Shown in pieces: positions 17,839 through 21,760 of a stretch of 21,760 bases of DNA. Made by a program: the position numbers and the translations under genes. Positions within the stretch are counted from its first letter, which is position 1; every line of letters begins with the position of its first letter. The notes under the pieces are model-generated. The model had not been told where the DNA came from. It did not search any database and worked only from the letters and a program-made list of their open reading frames with translations. The DNA comes from Deltaproteobacteria bacterium (GTDB lineage: Bacteria; Desulfobacterota_C; Deferrisomatia; Deferrisomatales; JACRMM01), in NCBI GenBank assembly GCA_016218905.1, contig JACRCS010000006.1:1-21760 (forward strand). The letters run 5' to 3'.

Positions 17839-17982
17839 ATGCAGAAAGACGTCTCGATCCGCATCGACACGACCGAGATCATCGAGTTGGAGCGCTGCTT
17901 GTCGGACCGGGACCCGGAGGAGGCGTTTCGGGTGCTCAAAGCCATCGCAGAGAAGGTCCGGCACGCCCAAGCGACCGCGTGA
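17839..17982 (+). CDS. Conserved-looking 47-residue small protein
   Basis: The ATG 17839 follows GAGGAGGAGG by two to four bases, and the frame encodes 47 residues starting [18 protein letters not shown] and ending in [10 protein letters not shown]. It is predicted to be soluble and largely helical, without Cys. It resembles short proteins seen next to arsenic and mini-thioredoxin genes, and it is related to the frameshifted product at 16380-16543 (shared D-x-D-x-x-x-A-x-x-x-L-K core). The role is unknown. The short intergenic distance (41 bases) to the mini-thioredoxin suggests one transcript. Confidence 0.65.
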   Translation: MQKDVSIRIDTTEIIELERCLSDRDPEEAFRVLKAIAEKVRHAQATA

Positions 17983-18035
17983 AGGCCTTTCTTCGAGATG
18001 AGCGGCGCTCGTCACGGGCCAGAGTTTCTGAAGCC

Positions 18036-18233
18036 GATCTGAGGTTATGGGCCGTGGCCATCTGCCTCGACGCCGCGCCCCCTGACAAGGAGCTCCACGT
18101 GATCGCTGAAACCGGCAAGGGCCACGCCGCCGGCTGCTTCCTCGACGGGATCATGGCCTCGACGGGTTGCACGTACGGAAAGGCCAACATCGAGAAGACG
18201 CACTGGAACAAGATGGCGTTCACCCTGATCGAG
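18036..18233 (+). pseudogene. Fragment of an FmdE-like protein
   Basis: In this frame the protein reads [66 protein letters not shown]. The succession 'V-I-A-E-T-x-K-x-x-A-x-x-x-x-x-x-x-T-G-C-T-x-G-K-x-N' followed by a Lys/Phe/Thr strand is that of the FmdE (formylmethanofuran dehydrogenase subunit E) family. The N-terminal third, with its usual HGHxCPG metal motif, is missing, and the family ends abruptly after LIE, where the start of the next remnant lies ten bases on. The frame is open on both sides but its sequence there has no family character. FmdE-like proteins in bacteria without methanopterin dehydrogenases have unknown roles; several occur in metal or redox loci. Confidence 0.6.
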
Positions 18234-18243
18234 GGAGGCTGCC

Positions 18244-18499
18244 ATGCCGCTGCTGTCGAAGTACGAGATCCTAACCGTTCTGCCCTGCCTCGCGGACACC
18301 TCGAAGATCCGCGTCATCGGCAAAGCTCGACGCCGACATCGGGGAGGCGCTCCCGTACCTGAACGCCGAGATGAAAATGGTCGTCTTCAATCCCGGCCGG
18401 AAAGATGCTGACCTACAAGCGCGTAGAACTCAGGGCGGTCACCTCTTTGACGGCGAGGGCGTCCGAGCGGAAGGAGAACGGCGATGGAACCCGCAGTAA
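18244..18499 (+). pseudogene. Degraded N-terminal domain of an Fe-S protein (PF04060-associated type)
   Basis: ATG 18244 opens [20 protein letters not shown], then KIRVIGK. After one base skip near 18320 the text continues [26 protein letters not shown], after another MLTYKRVEL, and after a third GGHLFDGEG, ending at TAA 18497-18499. Taken together it reads like the N-terminal domain found ahead of the 4Fe-4S cluster domain of corrinoid/CODH-type 'putative Fe-S cluster' proteins ('D-x-D-I-x-E-x-L-P-Y-L-N-A-x-x' then 'Y-N-P'). The cluster-binding Cys motif is not present. Two of the three breaks follow the sequence AAAG. The remnant runs 16 bases into the arsP gene. I identify the family from the motif pattern only. 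Confidence 0.5.
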
Positions 18500-19584
18500 A
18501 AGGAACTTGCTCCTGCTCGACCTCCTGCTGCGACACGCAGGCCAGCCATGCGATCGAGAGCTCGTCCCGCCCGGTCGTGAAGCAGCTTCTTCTCATGATC
18601 CTCGCCGTGGGTGCCTGGTGGCTCATCTACGGTCAGCTCCAGGGCTTCTCCCGATGGTTTACCTACGGCCTCCTCGGCCTCGAGCGGGGTGCGCACCTCG
18701 CCGACTCGGTCGAGTTCTTCGCATACGACACGCCGAAGGTGCTGATGCTCCTGGTCCTGGTCGTCTTCGGCGTCGGGATCGTGCGGTCCTTCTTCACGCC
18801 GGAGCGCACGCGCAGGGTGCTCGCCGGAAAGGGAGAATCCGTCGGGAACGTCCTAGCGGCCGCCCTCGGCGTCGTCACGCCCTTCTGCAGTTGCTCGGCC
18901 GTGCCGCTCTTCATCGGCTTCGTGACCACCGGCGTCCCGCTTGGCGTGACCTTCTCGTTCCTGATCTCCGCCCCCATGGTGAACGAGATCGCGCTCGTTC
19001 TCCTCTACGGGCTCTTCGGCTGGAAGGTGGCGGCCCTCTACATGGGCACAGGCCTCGCGATCGCGATCCTCGCCGGCTGGACGCTCGGCCGTCTCAGGAT
19101 GGAGCGGCACGTGGAGGACTGGGTCTACCAGATGCAGACCGGCAGCGCAGTAGAGGAAGCCGACCTGGACTGGTCAGGGAGGATCCATTACGGACTCGAC
19201 GCGGTGAAGGACATCGTCGGGAAGGTATGGCCATACGTGATCGCCGGCATCGCCGTGGGCGCGGGCATCCACGGGTACGTGCCCGAGAACTTCATGGCGA
19301 GCATCATGGGCAAGGGCGCCTGGTGGTCCGTGCCGCTGGCCGTCGCGATCGGGATCCCGATGTACTCGAACGCCGCCGGGATCATTCCCGTGGTTCAGGC
19401 GCTCCTTGCGAAAGGAGCCGCTCTGGGAACGGTGCTCGCGTTCATGATGGCCGTGATCGGGCTCTCCCTGCCGGAGACGGTCATCCTCCGTAAGGTGCTG
19501 AAGCCTCGCCTGATCGGCGTCTTCATCGGGGTGGTGGGCTTTGGGATCCTGGCAGTCGGTTATCTCTTCAACGTGATCCTATAG
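18484..19584 (+). CDS. arsP: ArsP-type permease (organoarsenical / metal efflux family)
   Basis: This 366-residue permease has about eight to ten hydrophobic helices and the family motif TPFCSCSAVP (Cys135, Cys137) following a Gly/Ala helix, repeated in spirit by GIPMYSNAAGIIPV in the second half. Characterised ArsP proteins export trivalent methylated and aromatic arsenicals; close relatives are annotated only as 'permease' and some are tied to other metals. An unusual N-terminal extension, GTCSCSTSCCDTQ at residues 7-19, supplies five Cys and may bind the metalloid or interact with the mini-thioredoxin. The ATG 18484 follows AGGAGAACGGCG. It is the last gene of the plus-strand arsenic-redox group; no arsM methyltransferase is in the window, so its substrate may come from outside or from a distant gene. 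Confidence 0.87.
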   Translation: MEPAVKGTCSCSTSCCDTQASHAIESSSRPVVKQLLLMILAVGAWWLIYGQLQGFSRWFTYGLLGLERGAHLADSVEFFAYDTPKVLMLLVLVVFGVGIVRSFFTPERTRRVLAGKGESVGNVLAAALGVVTPFCSCSAVPLFIGFVTTGVPLGVTFSFLISAPMVNEIALVLLYGLFGWKVAALYMGTGLAIAILAGWTLGRLRMERHVEDWVYQMQTGSAVEEADLDWSGRIHYGLDAVKDIVGKVWPYVIAGIAVGAGIHGYVPENFMASIMGKGAWWSVPLAVAIGIPMYSNAAGIIPVVQALLAKGAALGTVLAFMMAVIGLSLPETVILRKVLKPRLIGVFIGVVGFGILAVGYLFNVIL

Positions 19585-19627
19585 GCGGAGCGGTTCCCGC
19601 ACGCCTCCCGTCCGTTGCCTCGTGCTC

Positions 19628-19786
19628 TCACCTGAGAGCCAGCACAACCCCGATGACGCCACCCAGGAGAGCGGCGACGTAGGGGTTGCACCAGATCGCT
19701 CAGGTCGAGCCGACCGCTTTGTAGACGACGTTCAGGAGGAGCCCGCCGACGGCCCCGAAGGCGAGCCCCAAGATGATCCTCTGCAT
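19628..19786 (-). CDS. DUF6132-like small membrane protein with an in-frame TGA at a Cys position
   Basis: From ATG 19786, five bases after AGGAG, the frame reads MQRIILGLAFGAVGGLLLNV, VYKAVGST, then TGA (19702-19700), then AIWCNPYVAALLGGVIGVVL, ALR and a final TGA. With the first TGA read through, the product is 52 residues with two transmembrane helices. The layout helix, '(G/S)-T-C-x-I-x-x-N-P-Y', helix, is that of the tiny DUF6132-type membrane proteins, whose loop carries G-T-C-P-I-T-x-N-P-Y. The TGA stands exactly at that Cys. It is either a TGC-to-TGA change (mutation or sequence error) or a selenocysteine codon; a hairpin follows. The function of the family is unknown. Confidence 0.55.
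19645..19688 (-). promoter_or_regulatory. SECIS-like hairpin downstream of the in-frame TGA
   Basis: Reading the minus strand, 11 bases after the TGA, CAACCCC (19688-19682) pairs with GGGGTTG (19651-19645). A 5x5 internal loop follows, then CGCC (19676-19673) pairs with GGCG (19660-19657) around a 12-base loop that begins with G. Loop size, first-base G and the 27-base distance from the TGA to the loop fit the bacterial SECIS description as I remember it. GC-rich DNA forms such hairpins easily, so this is suggestive only. Confidence 0.22.
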
Positions 19787-19870
19787 CTGCTCTCCTGTGA
19801 TTGTCTCCGACCGTTTGAGGGTCCCCTGCCCCCCAGCCGCACCTCGCTGCCAGCCGCCGCTACGGCCTTC

Positions 19871-20380
19871 TCAGGCCGCGGCTGGCTGCGGGTGGGTCTC
19901 CTCGTAGAGGGCCACGAGGCGCTCGATCCAAGCTGCGTCCACGTGCGGCGCCCGGGCGGCGAGCGTGCGAAGCGCGTCCCGTGCTCTGCCGATCACGTCG
20001 AAGCGGTCGTGGGCCAGTTCCCGGCAGGAGGCCTGGTGAACCCCGACCGCCTCCACCCCAGCCCGGGGCGTCAGGCCTCCGGGTGGCTGGGCCACCAGGA
20101 ACTCGAAGCTGTAGCCCGCGGCAGCCAACTGCGTCATCCCGACTGAAACCTGCTCGCAGAGCCCGCAGCGGACGTGATCCTGAAAGTACTCCGCCTGCCC
20201 GAGGAAGTAGCAGATGTTCCACTCTTCCCCGGTAAGCCAATTCGCCGGGTCGTCCGGGCGAGCGCCGCATCGGGCGGCGCAGTCGAACTCGTCCGGCCCC
20301 GTCGCCTGGCACTCCTCTTGGCTCGCACGGGCGTGCGCTGTCTCACGTCGCTGAACCTGCTCGGTGCTTCGAGAGCTCAT
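19871..20380 (-). CDS. Unrecognised Cys-rich protein
   Basis: I do not recognise this 169-residue protein. The start is well supported by AAGGAG four bases before the ATG 20380. It has no signal peptide and no membrane helix. Cysteines cluster in the first half: Cys24, FDCAARCG (Cys34, Cys38), Cys57 and VRCGLC (Cys72, Cys75), with His69 between, a plausible metal or Fe-S site; a later Cys lies in ASCREL. The second half is helical (DVIGRARDALRTLAARAPHV, then a Trp-containing helix) and ends in a short Pro/Ala tail. It sits between the DUF6132-like gene and the chemoreceptor/oxidoreductase remnant, all on the minus strand. A redox or metal-sensing role would be a guess. Confidence 0.7.
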   Translation of the reverse strand: MSSRSTEQVQRRETAHARASQEECQATGPDEFDCAARCGARPDDPANWLTGEEWNICYFLGQAEYFQDHVRCGLCEQVSVGMTQLAAAGYSFEFLVAQPPGGLTPRAGVEAVGVHQASCRELAHDRFDVIGRARDALRTLAARAPHVDAAWIERLVALYEETHPQPAAA

Positions 20381-20427
20381 CGCGCTCCTTCCCGTCTGCT
20401 CGTCTTCTCCGGCCGTTGCTCACCTCG

Positions 20428-20755
20428 TCAGCCCTTCGATGCGGCCTCGCCCACGCGGGTGACAGGCTCCCCCCGTCCGCCCGCCGAACGGTTGCGCGGA
20501 AGCAGGCCCGGATCAGCCCGCATCGGTTCCGGGGTCACTTCAGGTCGCATCCCGACCACCATGATGGCGAGTTCGGCTTCGATCGTCCGCTTATCTGTCC
20601 GGACGCCCGTCACCCGTCCGTCGCCGAGCACCTCGACCACCTTCTCTCCGAAGAAGACCTCGACGCCTCCGGCCGCGAGGTTGGTTGCCGCCATTCGGGC
20701 GATCGGCGCGTCGCGCACCCTCGGCGGGGTCCATAGACGCGTTGCAGGCCGTCGA
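20428..20755 (-). pseudogene. Fragment of an FAD/NAD-dependent disulfide oxidoreductase
   Basis: The frame includes AATNLAAGGVEVFFGEKVVE, VLGDGRVTGVRTDKRTIEAE and LAIMVVGMRPEVT. This is the strand-helix pattern around the NAD domain exit of pyridine-nucleotide disulfide oxidoreductases such as NADH oxidase or CoA-disulfide reductase: 'L-x-x-x-G-V-x-V-x-x-G-E-x-V-x-E', then an acidic-to-'G-x-R-P' stretch. Both the FAD-binding GxGxxG N-terminus and the C-terminal dimer domain are missing. In the same frame the upstream residues belong to a PAS chemoreceptor, so the open frame is a chimera produced by rearrangement. After GMRPEVT the sequence loses family character, hinting at a further frame break. 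Confidence 0.65.
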
Positions 20756-20771
20756 TGCAACGTTCGTTGCA
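20756..20771. repeat. Short perfect hairpin at the chimera junction
   Basis: TGCAACG-TT-CGTTGCA is a perfect 7-bp inverted repeat. It lies just where PAS-receptor sequence gives way to oxidoreductase sequence. A related GTTGCA stands 15 bases before it. It may mark the recombination point. Confidence 0.45.
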
Positions 20772-20784
20772 ACGGTCGGCCGTA

Positions 20785-21466
20785 GGCCAGCTTCGCGGCG
20801 AGCCTAGCGGCTCGCTTGGCGGCGGTCTCGTCTGTGACCACCTCCAACGCGCCGATGATGGCCTCCCTCGTTTCGAAGAGGTATCGCGCTGTAGCTGATG
20901 TCGAAGTCGAGGCCCGGGGCCGGGTACGCGTCGGTTTCGCTGCTGCTCAGACAAGCGTCCCGCATGGCCCGATAGCAAGCGCAACGGTCGGTGCGGCAGT
21001 CGGCCGTGCGGAAGTGCTCGAAGCACTTCTGCCCGACCACCTGCTCAGGGCTGCGCCCACCCGCCCGCGCCGCTACTTCGTTCATGTAGAGGACGGTCAT
21101 GTCACGGTCGATGATCATCGCCGGGGCTGGCATGGCGTCGAGCAGCCCGACGAGACTCTCGACGATGCGGTTCAGCTTCTCAGCAACTTCTCCATAAGCT
21201 CCCCGGTGTTTCGAGACGTCAGCGCGAGTCCAGAGCTTTCCTTGCAGCGCCGCTGCGGCGAGAGCGCCCGCTTCGACGGAGAGGGCGCGCAGCGCCTGCA
21301 GGGCCTGCCGTAGCGCCTGCCCAGTGCCGTCGGCTGCGCCCGGAAGCTCTATTTCGAAGGACAGGTCGCCGGTCGCGATGGCGACAGCGGCTTCAGTCCA
21401 ACCCTGGTGTGCTCGGCCGACCCCTTCGAGCGCACGGGCGAGCCTCGTGAGCTCGTCCCCGCTCGA
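20785..21466 (-). pseudogene. Truncated chemoreceptor-type protein: HAMP-like region and PAS domain
   Basis: On the minus strand from 21466 the frame encodes HAMP-type helices (TRLARALEGVGRAHQGWTE, IATGDLSFEIELPG), the chemoreceptor string AAALQGKLWTRADVSKHRG, and then a PAS domain (MPAPAMIIDRDMTVLYMNE) with a cysteine-rich insertion, KCFEHFRTADCRTDRCACY. A one-base frame change near 20858-20864 is needed to continue into IIGALEVVTDETAAKRAARL. The methyl-accepting signalling domain that should follow is absent and is replaced by oxidoreductase sequence. A TAG at 21469-21467 closes the frame upstream, and no good start codon exists before 21133, so the N-terminus is also lost. Intact relatives sense ligands or redox state and signal to CheA. 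Confidence 0.65.
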
Positions 21467-21760
21467 CTACTTCGAAAGCTAATATTCTCGGTTGGACGTG
21501 CACTTAGGGCGCAGTCTCTCTCCCTCCCCCCTCGCGGGCATAAGCGCTAACTTAGGGACACGAACACCGGGGAACCGGGGGTGACGACGGGGTTCGATCT
21601 CTCACAGAGGCACAGAGAACACAGCGCGGCCGTTGGCCGCAACCAAACGGAAGTGCCGGAAGATCGGACTGCCGCGGCATATCCGGCGAGCTCACGCCTA
21701 CCCGCCCACAGGTACCCCGGAAACCTCGGGGCTCGCGCTTCGCGCGACCGCCCGGGCTCG
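21467..21760. other. Non-coding end of window with repeat-like segments
   Basis: No gene is visible. The segment CATAAGCGCTAACTTAGGG (21539-21557) and an earlier CACTTAGGGCGC share the CTTAGGG core and resemble bases seen at ends of some insertion sequences, but no transposase or paired terminal repeat is in the window. CTCACAGAGGCACAGAGAACAC (near 21600) is a common spacer-type low-complexity repeat of environmental genomes. Confidence 0.35.

Noticed and set aside
21467..21760. Insertion-sequence end
   Set aside because: Only a loose resemblance; no transposase, no paired terminal repeats and no target duplication can be seen in the window.

Overview
The window is GC-rich DNA from a Gram-negative bacterium: it carries lipoprotein, Tat and Sec export signals, a beta-barrel outer-membrane protein and a Lol/MacB-type ABC system. 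Codon use is strongly biased to G/C in third positions. The mix of a thrombospondin-3-repeat multicopper oxidase, a cytosolic molybdopterin oxidoreductase, a methanopterin-type metallo-beta-lactamase-fold protein and FmdE-like remnants recalls Acidobacteriota or deltaproteobacterial lineages from soil, sediment or subsurface. That placement is inference; no rRNA, tRNA or other phylogenetic marker is present. I see no CRISPR array and no intact transposase.

Layout. 1-1290: mostly non-coding, with a small DUF2946-like membrane protein and the last ~55 codons of what looks like a di-haem cytochrome c peroxidase. 1295-4211: a large lipoprotein multicopper oxidase with Ca-binding repeats, split by a one-base frame change in a C-run. 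4676-8353: a Tat-exported metallo-beta-lactamase-fold protein, a DMSO-reductase-family molybdoenzyme, and a convergent soluble HAD 'P-type ATPase-like' phosphatase. 8444-12463: a four-gene operon spanning the envelope (ABC ATPase, FtsX/LolE-type permease, LolA-like periplasmic protein, outer-membrane barrel), followed immediately by a frameshifted chromate transporter gene (chrA).

13780-19584 is an arsenic/redox island. On the minus strand arsR-arsC-acr3 form a compact operon (repressor, thioredoxin-coupled arsenate reductase, arsenite efflux pump). Divergently on the plus strand are an exported thioredoxin-like protein, a CcdA/DsbD membrane electron carrier, a small CxxC thioredoxin, two related ~50-residue proteins (one frameshifted), remnants of an FmdE-like protein and of an Fe-S-protein N-terminal domain, and an ArsP-type permease. 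Thioredoxin-fold proteins plus CcdA can deliver reducing power to ArsC and to the periplasm, while Acr3 and ArsP export inorganic and perhaps organic arsenicals. 19628-21466 (minus) holds a tiny DUF6132-like membrane protein interrupted by an in-frame TGA exactly at an expected Cys, an unrecognised Cys-rich protein, and a chimeric remnant that joins a HAMP/PAS chemoreceptor piece to an FAD/NAD oxidoreductase piece.

The most striking features are the TGA-at-Cys small protein with a SECIS-like hairpin behind it, the partly decayed arsenic-redox island, and the unusual density of frame breaks. Several breaks are single-base changes in short homopolymers, so assembly error must be excluded before calling these genes dead.
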